Assembly: GCA_030733815.1 (NCBI GenBank)
Contig: JAUZQE010000009.1
Location: forward strand, 1 to 64,000
Length of the DNA stretch: 64,000 nucleotides
Reading direction: 5' to 3'
Origin: Yanghanlia caeni
GTDB taxonomy: Bacteria; Pseudomonadota; Gammaproteobacteria; Burkholderiales; Burkholderiaceae_B
How positions within the stretch are numbered: the stretch's first letter is position 1; every line of letters starts with the position of its first letter. The notes under the pieces are model-generated. The model did not search any database. It saw only the letters and a program-made list of their open reading frames with translations, and had not been told where the DNA came from. Both the position numbers and the translations under genes were made by a program. Positions 17,067 to 25,691 of this stretch are shown piece after piece.

Positions 17067-19127
17067 ATGGCCGAAGCCGAAGACGTCGTCAACGACGCAG
17101 CCCGCCATGCCGCAATCTATATACGCCGGCTCTGGCTCAGGCATCGGGGGCCGCGCGCCGGCCCGCGGCCACTGAGCCTTCCCGAGGTACGGCAGCGCAT
17201 CGATCTGCTGATCCACGCCGTGCATGGCATCAGCCCACCCATACGCGTGGCGCAGGTGCCCGCCCGGCCCACCCTGCTCGCCCGGCTATTCCGGCGGCAC
17301 GACGTACGCCAGTCGGGGCAGGCCGTACCGGCCACCGACGGGCATTCGCTGTGGCTGCCCATGGAATTGGCAGCGCCGCCCGGGCCCGACCTGGCTCCGC
17401 AAGCCACCGCCGAACTCTTTCGCACGATCGCCCTGCAGCAAAGCTGCCGCATTCTGCGGCGGAGTGCGCAGATCGCAGCCGCCGCCCCCTGCCCGCGCAG
17501 TCTGGCGCTGTATATGATGCTTGAAGCTCAGGCGAGCGACGAACGCCTGTTGCACGAGCTTCCGGGGATGGCGGCATCGGTCAACCGCCTGCGGCGCCGG
17601 GGGCTGGCACTGCGACCTGCGCCGGCCACCCTGCCTCCCGCCAGCCGCTTCATCGAAACGCTCGTGCAAAAGGTTTTGAGCACGGATGCGGGCAGGCCTG
17701 TCGATGGTCTGCCCTGGCCCCCGCCGTCGCAGCCTGACGAAAGTCTGGACATTGCCCAATGGCTATTGCGCCGGCATGCACCTGCTGCGGGCAGCCTGCC
17801 GCTGCCGCACACCCACGCGCTGTTCGCAGACGCCTGGACGGGGGAGTTGCTGCCTCCCGCACGGTTGATGGGCCCATCCACACCGTTGGAGCCCGACCCT
17901 GCATCGGAGGAACCGGCCGCAGCCGTACGCAGCGCCCGCCTGCCGCGCAGCCCGCGGCCGCATGAAGCCAACGAAGACGACGCGCCCACCGACGACGGCA
18001 TGTCGGTTCTGCAGAGCTCTGACCCCCTTGAAAAAGCGGAAGACCCCTCGGGCATGCAGCGTCCCACCGACCGTGATGACGAAACCGCCGGCGAAGAATT
18101 TGCCGATGCACTCTCGGAACTTCCGGAAGCACGCCTGATACGCTCGCCCACGCCGGCCAGAGAAGTGCTGCTTTCCGACGATGCGCCGCAGCGACGCGCG
18201 CTACCCCGGGCGGATTCCATGCCCGCACAAACGACACGAATCCACTACCCCGAATGGGATTACCGCATCGAGGGCTACCATCACCCCGGCGCAACCGTGC
18301 TGGTGCTGCCCCCCGAACACGGCCCGCAAGCCTGGGTCGACAGGACACTGAACCGTTACCGAAGCATGCTCGACACGATCCGCCGCCGCTTCGAGATGCT
18401 GCGCGCCGAACGCGTCTGGCTGCGCCGCCGCCTGGACGGCGACGAGATCGATATCGACGCCTGCACGCAAGCCCGTGCCGATGCACGGGCAGGCCTTCCG
18501 CTGAACGACGCGCTGTATCGGCAGCTGCGCCGCCAGCGGCGCAATCTTGCGATCATGCTGCTGGTCGATATCAGCGGCTCCACCGATTCCTACCTGACCG
18601 ATGGCCGCCGCATCATCGACGTGGAACGCGAAGCGTTGCTGCTGGTGGCAATCGCCCTGCAGCACATGGGCGAGCCCTACTCCATACAGGCATTCTCAGG
18701 TGACGGCCCCAACGGGGTCACCATCAGCTCCCTCAAGCATTTCAGCGAGCCGCACAGCGCCGACGTGGCGCTGCGCATCGCGGCGCTCGAGCCGCAGCAT
18801 TACACCCGCAGCGGCGCCGCACTGCGCCACGCCACGGCCGAGCTGATGCGCCAGCCGGCGGAACACCGGCTGTTGCTGCTGTTGTCGGACGGCAAGCCGA
18901 ATGATGCCGACATCTACGAGGGACGTTACGGCGTCGAAGACACGCGCCGTGCGGTGGAAGAAGCACGTGTGCAGGGCGTGCATCCCTTCTGTCTGACGAT
19001 CGACCGACAGGCCGCAGCCTACCTGCCGAAGGTGTTCGGCCACGGTCAGTACGCGCTGCTGAGCCGCCCCGCAGAGTTGCCCACTGTGCTGCTGGACTGG
19101 ATGAGGCGCTTGGTGGCACGCGGCTGA
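17067..19127 (+). CDS. norD: NorD, von Willebrand factor A domain protein
   Basis: Partner of NorQ in activation of the NorCB complex. The product has 686 residues, slightly longer than usual. An Arg/Pro-rich N-terminal half with an acidic, Pro-rich low-complexity middle (about 270-400) precedes a C-terminal VWA domain with the MIDAS motif DISGSTDSY near residue 501. The downstream metal-binding segments are RSGAALRHAT and LLLLSDGKPND. It is the last gene of the nor operon; no norE, norF or norR is nearby. The start at ATG 17067 follows GGGGCGC weakly, so translation may depend on coupling to norQ. Confidence 0.93.
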   Translation: MAEAEDVVNDAARHAAIYIRRLWLRHRGPRAGPRPLSLPEVRQRIDLLIHAVHGISPPIRVAQVPARPTLLARLFRRHDVRQSGQAVPATDGHSLWLPMELAAPPGPDLAPQATAELFRTIALQQSCRILRRSAQIAAAAPCPRSLALYMMLEAQASDERLLHELPGMAASVNRLRRRGLALRPAPATLPPASRFIETLVQKVLSTDAGRPVDGLPWPPPSQPDESLDIAQWLLRRHAPAAGSLPLPHTHALFADAWTGELLPPARLMGPSTPLEPDPASEEPAAAVRSARLPRSPRPHEANEDDAPTDDGMSVLQSSDPLEKAEDPSGMQRPTDRDDETAGEEFADALSELPEARLIRSPTPAREVLLSDDAPQRRALPRADSMPAQTTRIHYPEWDYRIEGYHHPGATVLVLPPEHGPQAWVDRTLNRYRSMLDTIRRRFEMLRAERVWLRRRLDGDEIDIDACTQARADARAGLPLNDALYRQLRRQRRNLAIMLLVDISGSTDSYLTDGRRIIDVEREALLLVAIALQHMGEPYSIQAFSGDGPNGVTISSLKHFSEPHSADVALRIAALEPQHYTRSGAALRHATAELMRQPAEHRLLLLLSDGKPNDADIYEGRYGVEDTRRAVEEARVQGVHPFCLTIDRQAAAYLPKVFGHGQYALLSRPAELPTVLLDWMRRLVARG

Positions 19128-19134
19128 GCTCATG

Positions 19135-19140
19135 TATAAT
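19135..19140 (+). promoter_or_regulatory. -10 element of the tRNA-Leu promoter
   Basis: A perfect TATAAT immediately after the norD stop codon, 44 bp before the tRNA. A weak -35 candidate TTGGTG (19110-19115) sits 19 bp upstream inside norD. Confidence 0.6.
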
Positions 19141-19183
19141 TGCCGACTTCCCGCCAGACGTTGCACCGCGCAACGCATGCTCA

Positions 19184-19268
19184 GCCCGAGTGGTGGAATT
19201 GGTAGACGCAGGGGACTCAAAATCCCCCGCCGCAAGGCGTGCCGGTTCGAGTCCGGCCTCGGGCACCA
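19184..19268 (+). tRNA. tRNA-Leu (CAA)
   Basis: An 85-nt class II tRNA. The acceptor GCCCGAG pairs with CTCGGGC, the anticodon stem is GGGGA/TCCCC, and the loop CTCAAAA gives anticodon CAA. A long variable arm (CGCCGCAAGGCGT), T arm CCGGTTCGAGTCCGG and an encoded CCA follow. It reads UUG codons. It is preceded by its own TATAAT box. Confidence 0.96.
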
Positions 19269-19317
19269 CTCTTCTTTCCGGCTCTTCCCCTGGTCCTTCC
19301 CCATAAGACCGCCTGAC

Positions 19318-19650
19318 TCACTCCACGAACGAGAACTCGCCGATCCTGCACACGTCGACGTTCGCTTTCACGACCTCGTCGCCATCCTCGAATTCGGCCT
19401 TGAAGTCGAACTTGCAGGCACCCGTACCATCATCGATATCAATTGTCAGCGACTTGCCGGGCATGATCACGTCGTCGCCCAGAATGTCTTCTTCCCAGTC
19501 GTTGGTCGACGTGCGCGAGGCGTAGAACGCGAAGATCGGCGTTTTGGTTTTATTGATGACCCTGACCTTGCGGTCGGCGGCCAGTGCGGCATCGGTGCCG
19601 GCCAGTGTGGTAACGACGATTGCAGACAACACAAGAAAGCGCTTGAGCAT
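19318..19650 (-). CDS. Small secreted protein of unknown function
   Basis: A 110-residue protein starting at the ATG at 19650, after AGGGG. A clear Sec signal peptide (MLKRFLVLSAIVVTT, cleavage about ALAAD) precedes a mature domain of about 86 residues with alternating strands, an acidic patch (NDWEEDILGDD) and two cysteines (GACKFDF and VDVCRIG) that could form a disulfide. I do not recognise a characterised family. Similar small secreted proteins with a WEEDILG segment occur in rhizobia and Burkholderiales, to my recollection. It faces the tRNA-Leu gene and diverges from the NarL-type regulator. Confidence 0.75.
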   Translation of the reverse strand: MLKRFLVLSAIVVTTLAGTDAALAADRKVRVINKTKTPIFAFYASRTSTNDWEEDILGDDVIMPGKSLTIDIDDGTGACKFDFKAEFEDGDEVVKANVDVCRIGEFSFVE

Positions 19651-19893
19651 ATGAAACCCCTGTGGAACTGTTGAAAAACACACGAAGGCGCGCGTTGCCT
19701 GACGCCGTCCGGCACGTGATGTGACGACGCATTCGTGTGTGTCGCGTCGTACTGTACGGTTCTGAAAAGACTCGTAACATCCCTGAAATTGGGTAATTTG
19801 CACTTTCGGCACGGGGAACCCTGTTTCCAGTGATGACAAGCGGTGGCCGGCCGCATACGATGCCGACACTGCGACACGTTACGGAAACCCCAG

Positions 19894-20607
19894 GTGAATT
19901 CCGCTCCCGAACTTCAGGCTGTCCTGCCGTCTCCCGTGCTGATCGTGGAAGACGAACCTCTGTTGCAGCAGCGCCTGCATGGCATTCTGTTGCAGCTGGG
20001 CTATGGGCCCGACGCACTGCTGCATGCCGCCAGCCTGCGCGAAGCGCGCGCATGCCTCGCGGCCCAACCCGTCACGCTGGCACTGGTGGATCTGATGCTT
20101 CCGGATGGCAGTGGGCTGGAGCTGATTGCGCAAATGCGGGCCGAGACACCGGAAATGGGTATTCTCGTGGTGTCGGCCTGGAGCTCCGAGGAATCCATTC
20201 TTGCCGCACTGCGGGCCGGCGCGACAGGCTATGTTCTGAAGGAGCGGGACGATATCGAGGTGTCGATGTCGATCCGCAGCGTGTTGCGAGGCGGCGCACC
20301 AATCGATCCCTTCATTGCACGCCGAATCCTGCAGCTGCTGCCTCTGGACACCGCCTCAAACCCGCAGACCCCGTCAACGCCCGTCGCAACACCACCTGTT
20401 GCTCCCTTGGGTGAAGCGCTGAGCGAACGCGAAGGCCAGATTCTCGGCCTGGTGGCCGACGGACTGACGAATCGGGAAATCGCCGAACGCCTGTTTCTCT
20501 CACGCCATACGGTGGAAAGCCACATCAAGCGCATCTATCGCAAACTGGCAGTGTCCTCTCGCACCATGGCCGTCCGTGAGGGCCGGGCGCGTGGAGTGAT
20601 CGAGTGA
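19894..20607 (+). CDS. NarL/FixJ-type response regulator
   Basis: A 237-residue cytoplasmic regulator. The N-terminal receiver begins VLIVEDEPLLQQ, has phospho-acceptor Asp66 in LALVDLMLPDG and a Lys in YVLKERDD. A Thr/Pro-rich linker leads to a C-terminal LuxR-type helix-turn-helix (LSEREGQILGLVADGLTNRE near 180-199). The GTG at 19894 is the most likely start; an earlier in-frame GTG at 19843 is possible. Its stop overlaps the GTG of the sensor kinase gene by 4 nt, so the two form a translationally coupled two-component pair. The target genes are unknown. Confidence 0.9.
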   Translation: MNSAPELQAVLPSPVLIVEDEPLLQQRLHGILLQLGYGPDALLHAASLREARACLAAQPVTLALVDLMLPDGSGLELIAQMRAETPEMGILVVSAWSSEESILAALRAGATGYVLKERDDIEVSMSIRSVLRGGAPIDPFIARRILQLLPLDTASNPQTPSTPVATPPVAPLGEALSEREGQILGLVADGLTNREIAERLFLSRHTVESHIKRIYRKLAVSSRTMAVREGRARGVIE

Positions 20608-22478
20608 CGCGTTTGCTGGTGGCCTGGCTGGCGTTTTGCGGGGTGTGGCTGGGCTTGGGAACACAGTGCGCCTGGGCGGCGGAATCGCCGCCCTGCACCG
20701 TGCGCGTGCTGTCCGTTGCTGCGGCGCGGGCGGAAGCACCCGGCACACAACGCCCCGCCGACGGCTGGGAGCCCGTGGAGCTGCCCGATATCTGGGTGCG
20801 ACGCTGGCCAGGCTACGAAGGTACGGTGTGGTACCGCATCGAATGGGAGCGCGACTGCCCGTACCATGCCGGAACAGCAGCCAGCGATCCGCTGGGGCTG
20901 AGCCTGGGCGGCATCAGCATGGCGGGCGAAGTCTACCTCAACGACAACCTGCTGTGGCGCGACGTCGCTCTGGTGGAGCCCCTTTCCCAGTCATGGAACA
21001 TGCCCCGCCGATGGCTGCTTCCGGAATCGGCGCTGCGCGAGGGCGTCAATACGATCTGGATACGTGTGGTCGGGCTGGCGGCCTACACGCCCGGTCTGGG
21101 AACGCTGTTCCTGGGCCCTGCCGCACAGGCCGAGGCCGTTCATGCCGCCAACCAGTGGCGCCAGCGGAACGTACACTTCATCGCCCTGGGCCTGTCCGGT
21201 GCCATGGGGTGCATCTACCTGGTGGTCTGGTGTCTGCGGCGCTCCGAGCAGGCCTTCGGCTGGTATGCCCTGATGTCGCTGTGCTGGGTGCTGTACATGG
21301 CCACGATTCTGGCAACGGACGCCTGGCCATTCCATACCATCGAGGCGCACTCGCGTCTGAACAACATCGCATTCGTGCTGTATGTGACGGCCTTTTGCCT
21401 GTTTACGTGGCGTTTCGGGGCGCAGCACCTGCCCCGTGTGGAAAAAGCGCTATGGCTGGCAACGGGGTCGGGGGTGCTGGTGTCACTCATCGCAGCGCGT
21501 CCGGCCATGGAGCTCGTATGGGCCGGTTTCGTGGTGATTTTCCTGGCCAACAGCCTTCAGTTCCAGTGGCATGCCTGGCGCACGCGCGAACCGCAGCACC
21601 TGCTGCTTGCTTTGTGCTGGCTGGTTTTCCTGGTGGTTGGCGTGCACGACGTGGTGGTGCTGCTCAATGGTTGGGGCGCGCATAAAATGTGGGGCGCGAT
21701 CACAGGCCCGATCACCGTGCTGTTCATGGCGCTGCTGCTGGGTGGGCGGCTCGCTTCCAGCATGCACCGCATCGAACACTTCAACCAGGAATTGCAGACC
21801 CACGCTGCGCAGGCGCGCGCCGAGCTGGCAGAGGTACTGGCGCGGGAACACGACCAGGCCCTGTCCCATGCCAGGCTGCGCGAACGCATGGCCATCATGC
21901 ACGATCTGCATGACGGGCTGGGAGGCAGCCTGGTGCGCAGCATGGCATTGGTGGAGCAGGCCCGGCAGCCGCTATCCAATGAACGCATGCTGTCGTTGCT
22001 GAAGGTGTTGCGCGATGACCTGCGTCAGGTCATCGACTACGATTCCAGCGCCAGTACGGTGGTGCCGGAAACACCGACTCAATGGATCGCACCATTGCGC
22101 CATCGGTTCACGCGCCTGTTCGACGAGCTGGCGGTGGCAACCACCTGGCGGGTGGAGGACTACTGGCATACCCGCCCCAGTGCCTTGCAATGCCTTGGCC
22201 TGGCGCGCGTGGTCGAGGAAGCGTTGTCCAATGTCATCAAGCACAGTCGTGCACGCCATGTGCGCGTACTGTGCACACAGCCGGAACCGAACGTGCTGCG
22301 CATTCTGATCGAAGACGATGGCGTGGGTTTCGATCTGAAAGCCGTGCGCGATGCCGGGCTGGGGGTGGGCATGCGCAGCATGGCGGCGCGCGCCGAGCGA
22401 TTGGGCGGCAGCCTGAACGTTTCGTCGGGCCACGGTGGAACACAAGTATGTATGGAGGTGCCGCTGGGGGTGAATTGA
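20604..22478 (+). CDS. Sensor histidine kinase, 7TM-DISM type with HisKA_3
   Basis: A 624-residue membrane sensor starting at GTG 20604. A signal peptide (cleavage near CAWAAESP) precedes a periplasmic jelly-roll-like domain (about 30-185, with WYRIEWERD and VYLNDNLLW) resembling 7TMR-DISMED2. About seven transmembrane helices (195-390), a coiled-coil stretch (395-430), the HisKA_3 box MHDLHDGLGGSLV with phospho-acceptor His436, and a HATPase with N-box NVIKHSRA and EDDGVGFD follow. It pairs with the preceding NarL-type regulator. DISM sensors often bind carbohydrates or related ligands; the signal here is unknown. Confidence 0.9.
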   Translation: MTRLLVAWLAFCGVWLGLGTQCAWAAESPPCTVRVLSVAAARAEAPGTQRPADGWEPVELPDIWVRRWPGYEGTVWYRIEWERDCPYHAGTAASDPLGLSLGGISMAGEVYLNDNLLWRDVALVEPLSQSWNMPRRWLLPESALREGVNTIWIRVVGLAAYTPGLGTLFLGPAAQAEAVHAANQWRQRNVHFIALGLSGAMGCIYLVVWCLRRSEQAFGWYALMSLCWVLYMATILATDAWPFHTIEAHSRLNNIAFVLYVTAFCLFTWRFGAQHLPRVEKALWLATGSGVLVSLIAARPAMELVWAGFVVIFLANSLQFQWHAWRTREPQHLLLALCWLVFLVVGVHDVVVLLNGWGAHKMWGAITGPITVLFMALLLGGRLASSMHRIEHFNQELQTHAAQARAELAEVLAREHDQALSHARLRERMAIMHDLHDGLGGSLVRSMALVEQARQPLSNERMLSLLKVLRDDLRQVIDYDSSASTVVPETPTQWIAPLRHRFTRLFDELAVATTWRVEDYWHTRPSALQCLGLARVVEEALSNVIKHSRARHVRVLCTQPEPNVLRILIEDDGVGFDLKAVRDAGLGVGMRSMAARAERLGGSLNVSSGHGGTQVCMEVPLGVN

Positions 22479-22480
22479 AA

Positions 22481-22507
22481 CGGCCCGGCCTTGACGCCGC
22501 CGGGCCG
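22481..22507. terminator. Bidirectional hairpin terminator
   Basis: Perfect 9-bp arms CGGCCCGGC and GCCGGGCCG with a 9-nt loop fill the 41-bp gap between the convergent kinase and oxidoreductase genes. The T-tract is poor. Confidence 0.6.
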
Positions 22508-22519
22508 GAATGCGCACAT

Positions 22520-23530
22520 TTACTCGTGAGCCAGCCGAATCAGCCGCTTGCCCAGATTCTTGCCCGCGTACAGGTCGGCGATCGAGCCCGGAGCGGCCTC
22601 CAGGCCGTCGAGAATTTCTTCCCGGTAACGCAGTTCGCCTTTGCGGATCATGTCCGCCAGATGGCTCACCGCCTCGTCGTAGCGATGTTCATGATCGAAC
22701 GCGAGAAAGCCGGTCATGGTAGCGCGCTTGGTGAGCAGATGCCGGTCGACACGGGGTCCATCGGGCCAGGGCTCCCAGCTGGGAATCGAGGCCGTGCCAC
22801 AGATCACAATACGCGCGCGGGTGTTGATGTACCGGATCACCGTATCGCTGATGGGGCCGGACGTATTGTCGAAGTACACGTCAACGCCATTCGGGCAGGC
22901 TTCACGCAAGGCGTCTTCCAGGCCGGGTTCCCGGTAATCGATAGCGGCGTCGTAGCCGAACTCTTCAAGACACATCCGTACCTTGGTGGCCCCTCCGGCG
23001 ATTCCGACGGTACGGCAGCCCTGCCTGCGCGCAAGCTGCCCCACGATCGACCCGACGGCACCGGCGGCCGTGGAAACCACCACGGTTTCGCCCGCCTGCG
23101 GCTGCCCGATCGTGCTCAACCCGAAGTAGGCCGTAAGCCCGTTCAGCCCCAATACGCCCAGCGAAAGGGATACCGGCAGATCGGTTTCCCTGATCGTGCG
23201 GCGGATCGCGCCCGCATCGGTCACCGCGTATTCCTGCCAGCCCAGCATGCCCATGACCAGCGTGCCTTCAGGATACTTTGGGTCGTTTGAACGCAGCACG
23301 CGCCCGGCGGCAAACGAGCGCATGACTTCGCCAATCTGCACCGGTTTCGAATAATTTGCCGCGGCATTGACCCAGCCTCGCATGGCCGGGTCCACCGACA
23401 GGTACAGATTCTTCACCAGGAACTGCCCCGGGCCGGGCTCGGGAACATCGGTAGACTGGATTTCGAAATGTTCTGCCTGAGGGATCCCGACCGGGCGGGA
23501 CTTCAAAACGACGCGTCGGTTTTTCAACAT
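22520..23530 (-). CDS. NADP-dependent MDR-family oxidoreductase (CurA/YncB-like)
   Basis: A 336-residue zinc-independent medium-chain dehydrogenase/reductase. It has the leukotriene B4 dehydrogenase-like N-terminus (MLKNRRVVLKSRPVGIP, LSVDPAMRGW) and a Rossmann domain with AAGAVGSIVGQLA near 157-169. The C-terminal GKNLGKRLIRL is typical of the YncB/CurA group, which reduces alpha,beta-unsaturated carbonyls with NADPH. ATG 23530 is chosen over the longer frame, whose leader is not conserved. The two divergent genes at 23530 and 23719 share a 188-bp intergenic region. Confidence 0.9.
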   Translation of the reverse strand: MLKNRRVVLKSRPVGIPQAEHFEIQSTDVPEPGPGQFLVKNLYLSVDPAMRGWVNAAANYSKPVQIGEVMRSFAAGRVLRSNDPKYPEGTLVMGMLGWQEYAVTDAGAIRRTIRETDLPVSLSLGVLGLNGLTAYFGLSTIGQPQAGETVVVSTAAGAVGSIVGQLARRQGCRTVGIAGGATKVRMCLEEFGYDAAIDYREPGLEDALREACPNGVDVYFDNTSGPISDTVIRYINTRARIVICGTASIPSWEPWPDGPRVDRHLLTKRATMTGFLAFDHEHRYDEAVSHLADMIRKGELRYREEILDGLEAAPGSIADLYAGKNLGKRLIRLAHE

Positions 23531-23718
23531 TGATTCGATTTCTCTGTATTGATTGCAGGGTTTTCGGCGCAAGCCTGGCACACACCATACGGGAAAATAC
23601 CCGCCGATGCGCACCGGCATCCAAATGTACACTGTGCGCGCTTCTGCGCCGCGGCCGGTTTCGTACTCGGCAGGGGTGCCCCAAGCGCGGCGATCACCGT
23701 CGATACAGCACGAACCCT

Positions 23719-25653
23719 ATGAACGCTCCCACGAAGACATCCGCAGCAACCGGCGCAGCCGTTTCGCGTCTTCTTCGCGCGCTCGGCGCGGCGCTGCTTG
23801 CTGCCGGCACGCTGAGCGCCTGTGACAGTGGCCATGCCGGCAGCAGCGGGCCGGTGAAGGCGCCCCTGAGTCTGACGATTCTGCACATCAACGATCACCA
23901 TTCTCATCTCGAGGAGCAGCGCCGTTCGCTGCACCTGCACGACGCTTCCGGCCAGCAGGTGGCGGTTTCGGTCACTGCGGGCGGTTTTCCCCGGGTCACG
24001 CGAGCCTTCGCCGAACTCGCAGAAGGCAGGGAGAATGTGCTCAAGCTGCACGCGGGCGACGCACTGACCGGAACGCTGTACTTCAATCGTGCGGGCGAAA
24101 TCGGCGAAGCCGACGCCGCGCTGATGAACACGGTATGCTTCGATGCCTTTACGCTCGGCAACCACGAGTTCGACAAGGGCGATACGCAGCTCGCCCAATG
24201 GCTCGAACTGCTGCATTCCCAGGAATGCAGAACGCCCGTACTCAGCGCCAATGTGCAGTTCGGCGCCAGCTCTGCACTGCATCCCAGCCGGGCTCCCGTT
24301 CGGGTCGAGCCCTCCACCGTGGTGGAGCGCGGCGGTCAGAGGATCGGCATCGTGGGGCTGACCATTGCCGAAAAAACAAAGGTGTCGTCCAGCCCTGACC
24401 CCGACACCACGTTCGAAAATGAACTCACGGCCGCCCAACGGGCCATCGACACGCTGCGTGGTCAGGGCATCGACAAGATCGTGCTGCAGAGCCATATCGG
24501 CTACGCAAACGACCGACAGCTCGCCGCCGCATTGTCGGGGGTGGACGTCATCATCGGCGGCGACTCACACTCGCTGCTTGGCCCGGAAAGCCTGGCGCGT
24601 TACGGCGTGGGCAACCCGGCCGGCCCCTATGCCGAGACACTCGTCAATCGCAATGGCGACACGGTATGCATCGCCCAGGCGTGGGAATACGCTCAGGTCG
24701 TGGGCGAACTGGAAGTCAGCTTCGATGCCGAAGGCCGGGTCACCGCCTGCGCCGGCACGCCTCATGTGCTCATTGCCGACGATTTCCTTCTGAACGACGA
24801 GCCGGTGTCGGAAGCCGACGCCGCGGCATTCAGGGCCGACATTGCGCGTAGCGGGGTTCTGCGCATCACGCAAGCCGATCGCCATGCCGCCGAAATCATG
24901 CGGCCCTATCGGGAAAGCGTTCAGGGGTACAAGGAAACGGTGGTGGCCCGTGCACCGATCGAACTGTGCTCACGCCGGGTGCCGGGTGGACCGGGCACGC
25001 CCGATTACGGGCGATCGAGCCCCGAATGCAATGCACGCGGAAACGTGAACGTACACGGCGGCGATATTCAGCAGCTCGTGGCCCACGCCTACGTGGAAGT
25101 CGCCAACGTGCACTACGGTGGCGCCGACATCTCGCTACAAAGCGCGGGCGGCGTACGCATTCCCCTGGAAGGCGAGATCACGGCCGCCAACGTGCTCGAG
25201 GTACTTCCGTTCGACGGCCAACTCTGGCGACTGCTCGTGACCGGCGCAGAAGTTCGCGCCATGGTGGAAGAAGGCCTGGATGCCGTACTGGCTCCGGGCG
25301 GTACGTCGGGGCCCTACCCTTACACGGGCGGGCTGCGCTGGGATGTCGACGTGCACCAGCCCCGGGGTGCGCGGGCAAGCAACTTCGAAGTGTATGACCG
25401 CGCGTCGAATTCATGGCTGCCACTGGACGACGGCCGGGAATACCGGCTGTTTACGCTCACATTCAATGCCACCGGCGGCGACGGGTACGCCACACTGGCG
25501 AATGTTCCACCCGAGCGGCGCCTGGACGTGGGGGTGCAGGATGCCGACGTCTTCCTCACCTACATAGAAAGTCAGCCCAGGGGACCCGACGGCTTGCCCA
25601 TTCTGCTGCCGCTCGACCCGTCGTTCTACAGCACCCAGTCGTTCAAGTATTAG
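23719..25653 (+). CDS. Lipoprotein bifunctional metallophosphatase/5'-nucleotidase
   Basis: A 644-residue envelope protein of the UshA family, hydrolysing nucleotides or nucleotide sugars. The signal ends in a lipobox (TLSAC, Cys35), so it is predicted to be membrane-anchored rather than freely periplasmic. The metallophosphatase domain carries HINDHHSH (56-63), GDALTGT and GNHEFDKG (146-153), and a His cluster in GGDSHSLLG. The C-terminal 5'-nucleotidase domain (about 400-610) shows SAGGVRIPLEGEIT and the substrate-stacking region near YPYTGGLRWDV. It is transcribed alone. Confidence 0.92.
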   Translation: MNAPTKTSAATGAAVSRLLRALGAALLAAGTLSACDSGHAGSSGPVKAPLSLTILHINDHHSHLEEQRRSLHLHDASGQQVAVSVTAGGFPRVTRAFAELAEGRENVLKLHAGDALTGTLYFNRAGEIGEADAALMNTVCFDAFTLGNHEFDKGDTQLAQWLELLHSQECRTPVLSANVQFGASSALHPSRAPVRVEPSTVVERGGQRIGIVGLTIAEKTKVSSSPDPDTTFENELTAAQRAIDTLRGQGIDKIVLQSHIGYANDRQLAAALSGVDVIIGGDSHSLLGPESLARYGVGNPAGPYAETLVNRNGDTVCIAQAWEYAQVVGELEVSFDAEGRVTACAGTPHVLIADDFLLNDEPVSEADAAAFRADIARSGVLRITQADRHAAEIMRPYRESVQGYKETVVARAPIELCSRRVPGGPGTPDYGRSSPECNARGNVNVHGGDIQQLVAHAYVEVANVHYGGADISLQSAGGVRIPLEGEITAANVLEVLPFDGQLWRLLVTGAEVRAMVEEGLDAVLAPGGTSGPYPYTGGLRWDVDVHQPRGARASNFEVYDRASNSWLPLDDGREYRLFTLTFNATGGDGYATLANVPPERRLDVGVQDADVFLTYIESQPRGPDGLPILLPLDPSFYSTQSFKY

Positions 25654-25691
25654 CCTGGAGGGTGGGGCATCGCACGTGATATCATCGCGCG

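Noticed and set aside
25670..25691. Operator GTGATATCAT-like palindrome before the adenine methylase
   Set aside because: It is only 8 symmetric bases and overlaps the ribosome-binding position, so no call is justified.
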